From: Bacteroidales bacterium UBA5507
GTDB lineage: Bacteria > Bacteroidota > Bacteroidia > Bacteroidales > Lentimicrobiaceae
Assembly (NCBI GenBank): GCA_002426195.1
Contig: DIOT01000031.1
Coordinates: forward strand, 16,852-80,851
Direction of reading: 5' to 3'
DNA length: 64,000 nt
Shown: piece by piece, positions 1-8,915 of the stretch
How positions within the stretch are numbered: position 1 is the stretch's first letter
Layout: every line of letters begins with the position of its first letter
The notes under the pieces: generated by a model
Databases searched by the model: none
Told to the model about the DNA's origin: nothing
Seen by the model: only the letters and a program-made list of their open reading frames with translations
Position numbers and translations under genes: made by a program

Positions 1-1
1 A

Positions 2-904
2 CCTTTTGCCTCATCTTCCTCCGGTGCAAGATTTGTGCTGCTTATTGGTCTTATTATCCTGGGTGCTGTTGTTTCTATAGGGATTGCATATCTGATTCTT
101 ATCCCTATGTATGGGAAGGAAATCCTCACAGATCCGGCAAATATGGATAATATTGGCTATGTCAGAGTTATGCAGATATTAAACCAGATTGGCATGTTCA
201 TTCTTCCTGCACTGGCTTTAGCTTGGCTAACTGAAAGAAAACCAAATGATTATCTTGGTTTCAGAAAACCCAATACAAATCACATGTTTGGGACCTTCCT
301 GGTGTTATTTGCCATTGCTATTATTGTTGGAGAACTAATGGAACTTAACGAAGGTATGAGGCTTCCCGAAAGCATGAAAGGCTTGGAGGACTGGATGCGA
401 AGATCTGAAGATAATGCCAACGGATTGGTGGAATGGATCTTATCATTTACCGATCCTGTTTCAATTCTGATAAATATATTTATGGTAGCCCTACTGCCTG
501 CCATAGGTGAAGAATTGATCTTCAGGTCAGTTCTGATTCGGCTATTTAAGTCCATCTTCAGAAATATACATGTTGCAGTATGGGTATCAGCAATCATTTT
601 CAGTGCGTTTCATATGCAATTTTATGGATTTCTGCCCCGTATGTTCCTGGGATTGGTGTTTGGGTACTTATTTATCTGGACCGGATCGGTATGGGTTCCA
701 ATTCTTGCACACTTCCTAAATAATGGCACGGTTTTACTGGGTCAATATTTATATAATAGCGGAGTCTTTAATCAGGATCCATCTGAGATTGGGAAAACCG
801 ATTCCTGGACGTGGCTGATACTTTCAATAATCGCAACATTTATCCTTAGTTTATGGTATTATAAAACAAGACGTATTGAAGTGCAGGGTTCTGAATCAGA
901 GTAA
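2..904 (+). CDS. CPBP family intramembrane metalloprotease, 5' end outside the window
   Basis: The reading frame is open from the first bases of the window. The first possible start (GTG at 35) is preceded by in-frame codons for PFASSSSGARF, so the true start is probably upstream and this is a 5'-truncated view. It is a multi-pass membrane protein with the CPBP (Abi/CAAX-type) signatures: GEELIFR supplies the paired Glu and Arg, FSAFH the second metal ligand, and AHFLNN the third motif near the C-terminus. Characterised members are intramembrane glutamic or metallo-proteases such as Rce1 and MroQ. The substrate here is unknown. The gene ends 57 bases before cysS. A TAnnTTTG element (934-941) lies in that gap, so cysS may have its own promoter. 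Confidence 0.85.
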   Translation, partial: PFASSSSGARFVLLIGLIILGAVVSIGIAYLILIPMYGKEILTDPANMDNIGYVRVMQILNQIGMFILPALALAWLTERKPNDYLGFRKPNTNHMFGTFLVLFAIAIIVGELMELNEGMRLPESMKGLEDWMRRSEDNANGLVEWILSFTDPVSILINIFMVALLPAIGEELIFRSVLIRLFKSIFRNIHVAVWVSAIIFSAFHMQFYGFLPRMFLGLVFGYLFIWTGSVWVPILAHFLNNGTVLLGQYLYNSGVFNQDPSEIGKTDSWTWLILSIIATFILSLWYYKTRRIEVQGSESE

Positions 905-933
905 ATATTTCATTTATCAATATAAACTATTCC

Positions 934-941
934 TATTTTTG
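934..941 (+). promoter_or_regulatory. Putative -7 element upstream of cysS
   Basis: TATTTTTG matches the Bacteroidota -7 consensus TAnnTTTG and lies 20 bases before the cysS start. No convincing -33 TTTG is present at the right spacing, so this is a weak call. Confidence 0.35.
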
Positions 942-960
942 TTATTTATCTTTTCAGGTT

Positions 961-2433
961 ATGGAAAATACCGTAAGTATATACAATACTGCCAGTCGCA
1001 CAAAAGAAGTGTTTCAACCTTTGAATCCTCCTTTTGTAGGTCTTTATGTATGCGGCCCCACAGTTTATGGGGATGCCCATCTGGGTCATGCACGTCCCGC
1101 AGTGACATTTGATCTTGTATACCGATACCTCAAACACATTGGTTATAAGGTTAGATACGTAAGAAACATTACTGATGTCGGACATCTTGAAAACGATGCT
1201 GATGAAGGAGAAGATAAGATTGGGAAGAAGGCCAGGCTTGAACAGCTTGAACCTATGGAAGTAGTTCATTACTACACTCAGCGGTATCACAAGGACATGG
1301 ATCTGCTAAATGTGCTTAGTCCGAATATTGAACCACATGCATCAGGACACATCATAGAACAGATCGACCTTATCAAGCGTATTATAGATAACGGTTATGC
1401 GTATGAGAAGAATGGTTCAGTGTACTTCGATGTTCTGAAATATAGTAAGGATTACAACTATGGTAAGCTTTCAGGCAGAGTTCTGGAGGACCTTATTGCT
1501 AACACCCGTACTCTTGAAGGGCAAGATGAAAAAGAAAACTCCTTCGACTTTGCTCTATGGAAAAAAGCGCAACCTGAGCATATTATGAGATGGCCATCAC
1601 CCTGGAGCGAAGGTTTCCCCGGCTGGCATCTTGAATGCTCTGCAATGAGTGCAAGATATCTTGGCAACCAGTTCGATATCCATGGCGGAGGAATGGATCT
1701 TATGTTCCCACACCATGAGTCGGAAATAGCCCAGAGCGTTGCTGCTCACAAAGAGGAGCCTGTAAGGTATTGGATGCATAATAACATGATTACCATCAAC
1801 GGGCAAAAGATGGGAAAATCCTTAGGCAACTTTATCACTCTCGAAGAGCTTTTCGGTGGAACACACAAAGCACTTGAAAAGGCATATTCACCTATGACTA
1901 TCAGATTCTTTATTCTGCAGGCACAATACAGGAGCACACTTGATTTTTCAAATGATGCACTAATGGCTGCTGAAAAAGGACTCGACAGACTTCTAAAGGC
2001 TCATACTCTTATTGGTTCACTGAAAACAGGAGAAAATTCAACTTCAGATATAGCTTCAATCAGAAAGAACTGCTACGAAGCAATGAACGATGACTTCAAT
2101 AGCCCTATGGTCATCGCCAATTTATTCGAGGGCGTGAGGATTATCAATTCAATTTACAATAACCTGGAGACCATTACCGGTGAAGATCTGGCATTGCTCA
2201 AAGAAACGTTTGATACATTTGTCACTGAGATACTGGGTTTAATACCTGATGAAACACTGGCAGGTAAAAATGAAAAGCTTGCAGGATTAATGGAAATGGT
2301 GATTGATTTGAGAAAGCAGGCACGTGCAGCTAAGGATTTTGCCACTTCTGACAGGATACGAGATGAGCTATCGCAAATTGGTATCCTGTTGAAAGACTCG
2401 CGTGAGGGAACAACCTGGGAAATTGAGAAATGA
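961..2433 (+). CDS. cysS: Cysteinyl-tRNA synthetase
   Basis: This class I aminoacyl-tRNA synthetase charges tRNA-Cys in the cytoplasm. At 490 aa it is the usual size. Cys31 in the VCGPTVY segment begins the zinc site that reads the cysteine thiol. HLGH at residues 40-43 is the HIGH motif, and KMGKS at 283-287 is the KMSKS loop. The remaining zinc ligands sit in WHLECS and FPHHESE. The C-terminal part holds the DALR-type anticodon-binding region, and ARAAKDFATSDRIRDEL is typical of the family C-terminus. The ATG at 961 fits homologs. The downstream peptidase starts 38 bases after the stop. Confidence 0.97.
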   Translation: MENTVSIYNTASRTKEVFQPLNPPFVGLYVCGPTVYGDAHLGHARPAVTFDLVYRYLKHIGYKVRYVRNITDVGHLENDADEGEDKIGKKARLEQLEPMEVVHYYTQRYHKDMDLLNVLSPNIEPHASGHIIEQIDLIKRIIDNGYAYEKNGSVYFDVLKYSKDYNYGKLSGRVLEDLIANTRTLEGQDEKENSFDFALWKKAQPEHIMRWPSPWSEGFPGWHLECSAMSARYLGNQFDIHGGGMDLMFPHHESEIAQSVAAHKEEPVRYWMHNNMITINGQKMGKSLGNFITLEELFGGTHKALEKAYSPMTIRFFILQAQYRSTLDFSNDALMAAEKGLDRLLKAHTLIGSLKTGENSTSDIASIRKNCYEAMNDDFNSPMVIANLFEGVRIINSIYNNLETITGEDLALLKETFDTFVTEILGLIPDETLAGKNEKLAGLMEMVIDLRKQARAAKDFATSDRIRDELSQIGILLKDSREGTTWEIEK

Positions 2434-2471
2434 CCGAATTCACACAATATTTATAACCAAAACCACATGTT

Positions 2472-4157
2472 ATGAAAAGAAGTATCCGGGTCCTGCTGCC
2501 CTTGTTTTTAATGACAGTTTTAGCAGGTTGTAATCAAAAGCCGAAAAATATGGAAAATGAACTCAGGGATTTTATCAAAAATTATGAAGCTGACGTTGCC
2601 CCTATGATGGTTGATGCATTTTCATCTTATTGGACTGCATCTATTACAGGAGCCGATGAGGACTATGCTAAATACGGGGAAGCTAATCTTAAACTGACTA
2701 AATACTTTACAAACAAAGAGTATTATCAGTTGCTGAAGAAAATAAAAGAAGAAGGTAATATTCAGGATACACTTCTGAACAGGCAACTTGTTATGCTGTA
2801 CAATTCCTTTTTAAGTAATCAGGTTGACTCAGTATTACTTGAAAAGAGAATAAACATGGAAATGGAAGTTGAGAAAAAGTACTCCAATTTCAGGGCAACA
2901 GTTAATGGAAAACAGCTTACAGATAATGATATTGAAGATATTCTAAAGACCTCTGTTGACAGCAAAGAATTGCAGTCGGCATGGGAAGCACATAAAGCAA
3001 TTGGAACTGTAGTTGAAAAAGACGTTATTGAACTTGTTAAACTTCGCAATGAGATCGCCAAACAACTGGGTTTCGACAACTATCATTCAATGAGCTTATT
3101 GTTGTCAGAGCAGAATCCTGAAGAAATAAGCGCCTTATTTGATGAGTTAGATGAATTAACCCGCGAGTCCTTTGCCGGGTTGAAGGATGAGATTGATACT
3201 TATCTGTCTAACCGTCTTAACATCACAAAGGACCAGCTGATGCCATGGCACTATCAAAACCGTTTCTTTCAGGAAGCCCCGGCAATTTATAGTGTTGAAC
3301 TCGATAAATACTACGCTGATAAAAGCATAGAAAAATTGACTGCTGATTACTATACTTCAATAGGAATGGATATCAGTGATATAATGGGCAGAAGCGATCT
3401 GTATGAAAAACCCGGTAAGAATCAACATGCCTATTGTATTGATATTGATAATAGTGGTGATGTTAGAGTTTTGTGCAATATAAAACCTAACTACAACTGG
3501 ATGAACACTATGATGCACGAATTCGGACATGCAGTGTACGATAAATACATAGACAGGGACTTACCATTTACATTGAGAAATCCCGCCCACACATTCACAA
3601 CTGAAGCCATTGCTATGATCTTTGGAAGGATGGCTGCAAATCCATATTGGATGAATGACCTGGGGATTATTTCTGCTGAAGAAAGAGATAAGATCGCTAT
3701 GGATGCTTATAAGGTTTTACGCCTTGAACAGCTCACTTTTAGTCGCTGGGCACAAGTAATGTACAGGTTTGAGAAAGCAATGTACGAGAATCCCGATCAG
3801 GATCTGAATAAACTATGGTGGGATATCGTTGAGAAGTATCAAATGATTAAGAAACCCGAAGGCCGCAACCAACCTGATTGGGCTAGTAAGATTCACATTG
3901 CAACATTCCCATGCTATTATCATAACTATTTGCTGGGTGAATTACTGGCTTCACAACTAAATCATTATATAACCGCCAACATCATTAAATCGGATGAGTT
4001 TATGAATCAAAGTTTCTACAATAATAAACAGGTTGGTGATTATCTGATAAAGAATGTCTTTGAACCCGGTAGTCATTATGAGTGGAATGACATGATTCAA
4101 AGAGCAACAGGCGAAAAGCTCACAGCCCGTTATTATGCCGATCAGTTTATTGACTAA
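2472..4157 (+). CDS. M2-type (ACE-like) zinc metallopeptidase lipoprotein
   Basis: This is a predicted lipoprotein: a short hydrophobic signal ends at LAGC (about residue 20). At 561 aa it is close to the size of one catalytic domain of peptidyl-dipeptidase A. HEFGH at residues 349-353 is the gluzincin HExxH motif. The third ligand is probably Glu378 in TTEAIAMIFGRM, about 25 residues downstream, as in M2 enzymes. The flanking text (LPFTLRNPAHTFTTEA) resembles M2 more than M3 peptidases. The likely role is cleavage of dipeptides from short peptides in the periplasm or at the cell surface. The assignment to M2 is from pattern recognition; an M3-like gluzincin is the alternative. A strong terminator follows. 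Confidence 0.8.
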   Translation: MKRSIRVLLPLFLMTVLAGCNQKPKNMENELRDFIKNYEADVAPMMVDAFSSYWTASITGADEDYAKYGEANLKLTKYFTNKEYYQLLKKIKEEGNIQDTLLNRQLVMLYNSFLSNQVDSVLLEKRINMEMEVEKKYSNFRATVNGKQLTDNDIEDILKTSVDSKELQSAWEAHKAIGTVVEKDVIELVKLRNEIAKQLGFDNYHSMSLLLSEQNPEEISALFDELDELTRESFAGLKDEIDTYLSNRLNITKDQLMPWHYQNRFFQEAPAIYSVELDKYYADKSIEKLTADYYTSIGMDISDIMGRSDLYEKPGKNQHAYCIDIDNSGDVRVLCNIKPNYNWMNTMMHEFGHAVYDKYIDRDLPFTLRNPAHTFTTEAIAMIFGRMAANPYWMNDLGIISAEERDKIAMDAYKVLRLEQLTFSRWAQVMYRFEKAMYENPDQDLNKLWWDIVEKYQMIKKPEGRNQPDWASKIHIATFPCYYHNYLLGELLASQLNHYITANIIKSDEFMNQSFYNNKQVGDYLIKNVFEPGSHYEWNDMIQRATGEKLTARYYADQFID

Positions 4158-4251
4158 CTGCGGTTATATCGGTTGCGGTTTAACTACTACACCGATTATG
4201 TACGACAATGTTCACTAACTGTTGAATACATTCAACATATTATAATGCTTA

Positions 4252-4292
4252 GGCTGCCGGATCACTTTATAAGTTTCCGGCAGCCTTCTTTT
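4252..4292 (+). terminator. Rho-independent terminator after the M2 peptidase gene
   Basis: A perfect 10-bp stem (GGCTGCCGGA at 4252-4261 with its complement at 4276-4285) has a 14-base loop and is followed by TTCTTTT. It closes the cysS-peptidase transcription unit. The rest of the 4158-4434 gap holds no gene that I can support. Confidence 0.85.
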
Positions 4293-4434
4293 CAAACTAC
4301 CTGATATCAAGCATTACAGATATAATCATTGGGCTTCATATATATATTATCCTTCGATTACAGAGTTTGGCACAATATTTATTCAGCTATCTCCAAGGTT
4401 AATTGTTTTATATACATCACACAAACATTGTTTT

Positions 4435-5166
4435 ATGAAGACTAATCTCTATCTCCCTTTATTATTCCTTTCAACTATATTATTCACATCCTGCGAAAAA
4501 GACTGGCTGGATGTTGTTAAGGGCAGTGGTCCTGTAGTAAGTGAAACCCGCTCAGTGGCATCTTTTGATGATATTGAGCTGAATATTCCCGCAGAAGTTT
4601 ATATCATTCAGGGTGAAAACGAGAGCATAACCATCGACGCCCAGGCAAACGTATTAGACGTTGTAGAAACGAATGTAAACCGTCACGAATTGAAAATTAA
4701 GTTTTCTAATGGTGTAGTGGTTAAACGCTACGAGACAATAAGAGTTTACATAACTACAAATGAACTTACAGAGATTTCTGTTTCTGGCTCCGGTAGCGTT
4801 TATAATGATTCTCCAATTATAACTAATGAACTCCGCTTAAGGATTTCAGGATCAGGGAAAGTTGATCTGTACGATGTGGATGCTTCTATCATTGATTCAA
4901 AAATATCGGGTAGCGGTAATGTTTATCTTACAGGAGTCTGCGATGATCAATTCATAAGTATATCAGGCTCCGGTGACATTAAAGCTTTTGATATGATTAG
5001 TGAAAACACTGAAGTTGATATTAGTGGTTCGGGAAAAGGAGAAGTAAGAGTCAATAATCTCCTGAAAGCCCGAATAAGTGGAAGTGGTAAAGTATATTAT
5101 AAAGGATATCCACATCATATAGATAGTAAAATATCCGGTTCTGGCGGTGTATACCATGTTGACTAA
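4435..5166 (+). CDS. GIN-domain (DUF2807) lipoprotein with SGSG repeats
   Basis: A lipoprotein signal ends at FTSC (Cys20). The mature protein matches the head-GIN-domain (DUF2807) family common in Bacteroidota, which forms a right-handed beta-helix at the cell surface. From residue 117 onward the SGSG tetrapeptide occurs seven times (117, 138, 158, 177, 197, 214, 233), a period of 17-21 residues, consistent with one rung per repeat. No catalytic residues are apparent and the function of the family is not established; adhesion or polysaccharide binding is a guess. It is a single-gene unit bounded by terminators on both sides. Confidence 0.85.
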   Translation: MKTNLYLPLLFLSTILFTSCEKDWLDVVKGSGPVVSETRSVASFDDIELNIPAEVYIIQGENESITIDAQANVLDVVETNVNRHELKIKFSNGVVVKRYETIRVYITTNELTEISVSGSGSVYNDSPIITNELRLRISGSGKVDLYDVDASIIDSKISGSGNVYLTGVCDDQFISISGSGDIKAFDMISENTEVDISGSGKGEVRVNNLLKARISGSGKVYYKGYPHHIDSKISGSGGVYHVD

Positions 5167-5233
5167 CTCTTGAAGGATCCGCGTTTTACTATTGTCCTCT
5201 AAACGCACTACTAACCGCATCCGGAATTCTAAA

Positions 5234-5267
5234 AACGTCGGACCTGACAGGAGTCCGGCGTTTTTTA
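5234..5267. terminator. Bidirectional terminator between convergent genes
   Basis: A 10-bp stem (AACGTCGGAC at 5234-5243 with GTCCGGCGTT at 5253-5262, one T-G wobble) is flanked by an A-run on the left and TTTTTT on the right. It can therefore end transcripts of the GIN gene (+) and, less strongly, of the DUF4403 gene (-), whose stop codon is at 5271. Confidence 0.8.
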
Positions 5268-5270
5268 TTG

Positions 5271-6680
5271 TTAAGGTTTGATATCTATTCCCAGTTTTCC
5301 CGATGCCCTTATCTCCGGTATGATTCCTTCACTGGTAATTAAAAATGACGTCGGTTCAATCCTGTTTACCGATCCATTCAGATAGACTCCTTCTGTGAGT
5401 TCATAGTTCTGTAGATTGTTATTAATTAGTTTCTTAACCATACCCATTTCTTTGGCAATGCTCCAGTTAAGCTCTTTAGCAATCATTCTTCTGAATCCAT
5501 CCTGATAAAGCCAGGAAGCCGACTTGACAAGGAAATTCTTAGTCGATATATCGTAATCAAAGTCTTGCACTGTAAGTGAAGAATCGATGGAATTATATTC
5601 AGGTCTGCCCCTGAAATAAATAGTCCCGGTTAAACTTCCCGATAGGCGGGTCTCTGCAACAATACTTCCCTCACTACCATAGATTCTTAAATCTTCAATA
5701 ACAACGCTCCTCTTTCCGTATGAAAATTCTTTACCTTTTAGATATGCGGCTGCCTGACTGTTTAGCTCGGTATACGGAACGGTAACATAAGTAAAGATGG
5801 TTGTCTGATCAACAGGTACTTCTCCAATCAACAATGCAGGCAACGGTTTGAGCGGTTTCTCACTAATTTCATGTAACTGGTTTTCTTTGGATTTTACATC
5901 AACAACTATCGCCCCGGTAATACCGGATTTATGAGTGATGTACCCATTATCAGCTGTTAAATTTGAAGAGATAAGTTTCGATGGAGTAATCTGTAACCAG
6001 GCATTGTAAGTTTCATTGAGAAGCAAAGGTTTTTGTGCAAGCTCCCATGCCTGTTGAGCATATGGACGCAGATTAAGGTATTCTTTGATACTCTCATCAA
6101 TAATACTTCCAACTTTTTTAAGTGTAGCCTGCAGAACAATATCAGCAACAAATTTTACAGAAAAGTCCATTCCGCCAATTCGCACGGATGGGGTTGTGAT
6201 CCATTCATAGCCATCTGCATTTGTCTTTGTTGTTACTGTCCAATCGTCATTTAGCTTAACTGACGTGGAAAAGCTCAGGGATAATGCTCCATTGAGTTCC
6301 CGATAATCGGAGAGTGTCAAACCAAACTTTTGAATATTGAAGCCTGCTTTTATCCAAAGTTTCAACGGTACTTTGTATGTTAGGGTATTTCCATTCATTT
6401 CTAATCTGATATCACCTTGCTTCCAGGCTTTCACCATCAGATTGTCCTTGTTGTTATTGTCGAGACTATTGTCCTCATATATGAGTCCTGAGAATTCCTG
6501 ATTGATTCTCTTCTGTATGTCAGATACTTTTACCTGTGTGGACATACTTATCACCGAATTGCGTGGTGTAAATGATGCAGGAGTGTAAGTCTCAGGAGGC
6601 CTTTGAACTTTGACTGAAGTACCACATGAAGAGAGCAGTATTAATGCAATAGCTGTAAAAGCCAGATGAATTCTATTCAT
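5271..6680 (-). CDS. DUF4403 family lipoprotein
   Basis: The start is placed at the ATG ending at 6680, because the protein then begins MNRIHLAF and has a lipobox (LLSSC). The longer frame to 6764 would overlap the upstream nuclease gene and place 28 non-signal residues in front. The mature part carries the family hallmarks near its N-terminus: SDIQKRINQEFSGLIYED, then NLMVKAWKQGDI and TYKVPLKLWIKAG. DUF4403 proteins are Bacteroidota lipoproteins of about 470 aa, proposed to have a TULIP-like lipid-binding fold. The exact role is unknown. It lies 52 bases after the upstream nuclease stop and may be cotranscribed with it. Confidence 0.85.
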   Translation of the reverse strand: MNRIHLAFTAIALILLSSCGTSVKVQRPPETYTPASFTPRNSVISMSTQVKVSDIQKRINQEFSGLIYEDNSLDNNNKDNLMVKAWKQGDIRLEMNGNTLTYKVPLKLWIKAGFNIQKFGLTLSDYRELNGALSLSFSTSVKLNDDWTVTTKTNADGYEWITTPSVRIGGMDFSVKFVADIVLQATLKKVGSIIDESIKEYLNLRPYAQQAWELAQKPLLLNETYNAWLQITPSKLISSNLTADNGYITHKSGITGAIVVDVKSKENQLHEISEKPLKPLPALLIGEVPVDQTTIFTYVTVPYTELNSQAAAYLKGKEFSYGKRSVVIEDLRIYGSEGSIVAETRLSGSLTGTIYFRGRPEYNSIDSSLTVQDFDYDISTKNFLVKSASWLYQDGFRRMIAKELNWSIAKEMGMVKKLINNNLQNYELTEGVYLNGSVNRIEPTSFLITSEGIIPEIRASGKLGIDIKP

Positions 6681-6732
6681 TGTTATGGTTGTAATTTTAC
6701 TAAATCGGCACAAAATTACCTGATATTTCCGA

Positions 6733-8115
6733 TTATTGGTCAAGTAAAAAATCATGACCTGCAAACAACGAATATTGGGCAGTATTTACTTTAAGGACTT
6801 TAACACGTGGATGTTTCCTTAAGTAGCTTTTGATAATATAATGCGTATCACGGTTATCCTCATAATGACGAATACACTCTTCAAGACTCTGTGGATCTGT
6901 ATGATACATATCGGTGTAACCGAAGCCTGTGTATCTTCCTCCTGCTATCCTTACCACTGAATATTCCTCATTGTTTCTTCCCTCTTCAATTATGAAGAAG
7001 TTTGCATCTTTGAAGCCTATTTCTCTTATTGCCTTTTCGGCTCTAAGATTATAACTTTCGGGAGACTCAGTACAAATACATGCACCTTTGCATTGTCTTA
7101 TGGAGTAATGAAAACATGCTCCTGATGTTTCATATAGCCCGCATAGTTTCTGACAAAGTTGGTGTTTGTCAACCATCTTATACAGGAAATTCCTTGCAGC
7201 ACTCTGAGACGGAAACGAAGCTACCGGATTATGTCCATTCACCTCATGAGTTGCCTGAAAACACATGTATCCATCACCATTAATGTATGATATCACACTA
7301 TACTCATAACGCACTCTCCTTTGAGCGCGGTTATATGGGGGACGGTGCTTCTTTATCTCATCCGACTCAAGTAGCAGAGCGAGTAACTCACTCCCCGTAA
7401 CTTCATAACTAACTGAAGCTACACGGTTCTTCATCTCGAGGGCTTTTGATGTGTCTGAATTCCTGAAGTGCTGCTGTAACCTCTCATACATATTGTTGCT
7501 CTTCCCCACATAGATGATATTTCCATTTTCATCATGCATGTAGTAAACTCCTGTCTCTTCAGGTACATCCCTGATAATTGATGGTACTTCAAAAATCTGA
7601 CCGCTTATGGCTTCAGGATCAGTATTTATGAGAAGTTTTAAAAGATGTGTTGTCGCAAGGGCATCTCCGGCAGCCCTATGGCGGTTGTTTATTATTATGC
7701 CTAATGACTGGCATAATTTACCCAAACTATATGAGGCATAACCAGGAAGTATCTTCCTGCTCATCTTAACGGTGCATATATATGGTCGTTTATAATTATA
7801 ACCGAGACTTTTGAACTCCTGCCTTATAAAGTTATAGTCGAATGCCACATTATGACCAACAAATATTGCGCCTTCAGTCATTTCGACAATCTTCTTTGCG
7901 ACTTCATAAAACTTTGGAGCATCTGCAACCATCTCATCAGTAATACCGGTGAGCCGTGTTATCATAAAAGGTATCGGTTGCTCAGGATTGATAAGAGTAC
8001 TATACTCATCAATAATATTTTCACCGTCAAAGAGAAATATGGCTATTTCAGTCAATCGCGCTTTTTGGTAGCTGCCCCCGGTAGTTTCAACGTCAATTAC
8101 AGCATATAGCGACAT
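6733..8115 (-). CDS. DEDDh exonuclease fused to a GIY-YIG nuclease domain
   Basis: This 460-aa protein joins two nucleases. Residues 1-165 form a DnaQ-like 3'-5' exonuclease: Asp8 and Glu10 in VIDVETTG, Asp93 in GHNVAFDYNF, and His146 and Asp151 in HRAAGD complete the DEDDh set. From about residue 186 a UvrC/Cho-type GIY-YIG domain follows (GVY at 189, YVG at 202, Arg212, and LLLESDEIKKHRPPYN with the catalytic Glu). About 170 C-terminal residues contain four clustered cysteines (LCGLYETSGACFHYSIRQCKGACIC), as in the UvrC Cys cluster. A role in DNA repair or excision of damaged strands is inferred; no uvrA/B is in the window. Confidence 0.9.
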   Translation of the reverse strand: MSLYAVIDVETTGGSYQKARLTEIAIFLFDGENIIDEYSTLINPEQPIPFMITRLTGITDEMVADAPKFYEVAKKIVEMTEGAIFVGHNVAFDYNFIRQEFKSLGYNYKRPYICTVKMSRKILPGYASYSLGKLCQSLGIIINNRHRAAGDALATTHLLKLLINTDPEAISGQIFEVPSIIRDVPEETGVYYMHDENGNIIYVGKSNNMYERLQQHFRNSDTSKALEMKNRVASVSYEVTGSELLALLLESDEIKKHRPPYNRAQRRVRYEYSVISYINGDGYMCFQATHEVNGHNPVASFPSQSAARNFLYKMVDKHQLCQKLCGLYETSGACFHYSIRQCKGACICTESPESYNLRAEKAIREIGFKDANFFIIEEGRNNEEYSVVRIAGGRYTGFGYTDMYHTDPQSLEECIRHYEDNRDTHYIIKSYLRKHPRVKVLKVNTAQYSLFAGHDFLLDQ

Positions 8116-8207
8116 AGTAAGGTCACCTTATAAGGATAAGTTAAATCAGAATATCAGGTTGTGAATTTACGGAATAATAATTCGACTACAAATATTTATC
8201 CGAATTT

Positions 8208-8825
8208 TTAGCGAATAGACTGAAGGTTCATTTTAATTCGGGATGTCAGAATATCTATAGCAACATGGTTAGCTCCTCCCTGAGGGACGATAATGTCTGC
8301 ATATCGTTTCGTGGGTTCAATAAATTGGAGATGCATGGGCTTTACAAACTTCTCGTAATGGTCTAATACCTGAATAAAAGATCTGCCACGTTCTTCTATG
8401 TCACGTCTGATAATTCGCATTAAGCGGTCGTCAGCATCAGCATCAACAAATATCTTTATATCCATTCTGTCGCGTAACCTTGGATTCGAAAGAATAAGAA
8501 TTCCCTCCACTATAACGACTTCACGTGGAGCAATGGGGATAGTCTCGGGTGATCTTGCACAGGTTAAATAACTATATATTGGCATGCCAATATCCTTACC
8601 TTCACTCAGTTCATCAAGATGCTTAATAAGCAAATTGAATTCAATTGAGGATGGATGGTCGAAATTTATCTTTGATCTTTCTTCAGGTGAAAGGTGTCCG
8701 TTATCTTTATAATATGAGTCCTGTGGAATTACGGTGACTGAATCCTTGGGTAGTCGCTTGATGATTTGTTTTACAACCGTTGATTTCCCGCATCCGGACC
8801 CTCCGGCTATTCCTATAATGAGCAT
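8208..8825 (-). CDS. udk: Uridine kinase
   Basis: The enzyme phosphorylates uridine and cytidine to UMP/CMP in pyrimidine salvage. The start is placed at 8825 (MLIIGIAGGSGCGKS). The upstream extension to 8891 would run through a transcription terminator hairpin and lacks homology. At 205 aa the length is normal. The P-loop GGSGCGKS is at residues 8-15. DSYYKD and the NFDHPSSIEF segment match the nucleoside-binding region, and RRDIEERGRSF the LID region. It lies downstream of the OadB gene but separated from it by the terminator at 8862-8889. Confidence 0.93.
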   Translation of the reverse strand: MLIIGIAGGSGCGKSTVVKQIIKRLPKDSVTVIPQDSYYKDNGHLSPEERSKINFDHPSSIEFNLLIKHLDELSEGKDIGMPIYSYLTCARSPETIPIAPREVVIVEGILILSNPRLRDRMDIKIFVDADADDRLMRIIRRDIEERGRSFIQVLDHYEKFVKPMHLQFIEPTKRYADIIVPQGGANHVAIDILTSRIKMNLQSIR

Positions 8826-8861
8826 TTGCTTCAAATTTGAATTAAGTAATTGGAATAAAAA

Positions 8862-8889
8862 GAAGCCGGAGCTTCTGTACTCCGGCTTC
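8862..8889 (-). terminator. Terminator of the sodium-pumping decarboxylase operon
   Basis: A perfect 10-bp inverted repeat (8862-8871 with 8880-8889, loop of 8) is followed on the minus strand by CTTTTTATT. It sits 26 bases after the OadB stop and just before udk, which supports the shorter udk start. Confidence 0.85.
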
Positions 8890-8915
8890 AAAAATAATAA
8901 TTTATCTATTAATTC

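Noticed and set aside
876..1112. 78-aa open frame overlapping the start of cysS
   Set aside because: It is out of frame with cysS and the CPBP gene and shows no domain or signal.
6681..6764. Longer start for the DUF4403 lipoprotein
   Set aside because: It would put 28 residues before the signal peptide and overlap the upstream nuclease gene; the ATG at 6680 gives a normal lipoprotein signal.
8826..8891. Longer start for uridine kinase
   Set aside because: The extension is encoded by a transcription terminator hairpin and has no homology to the family.
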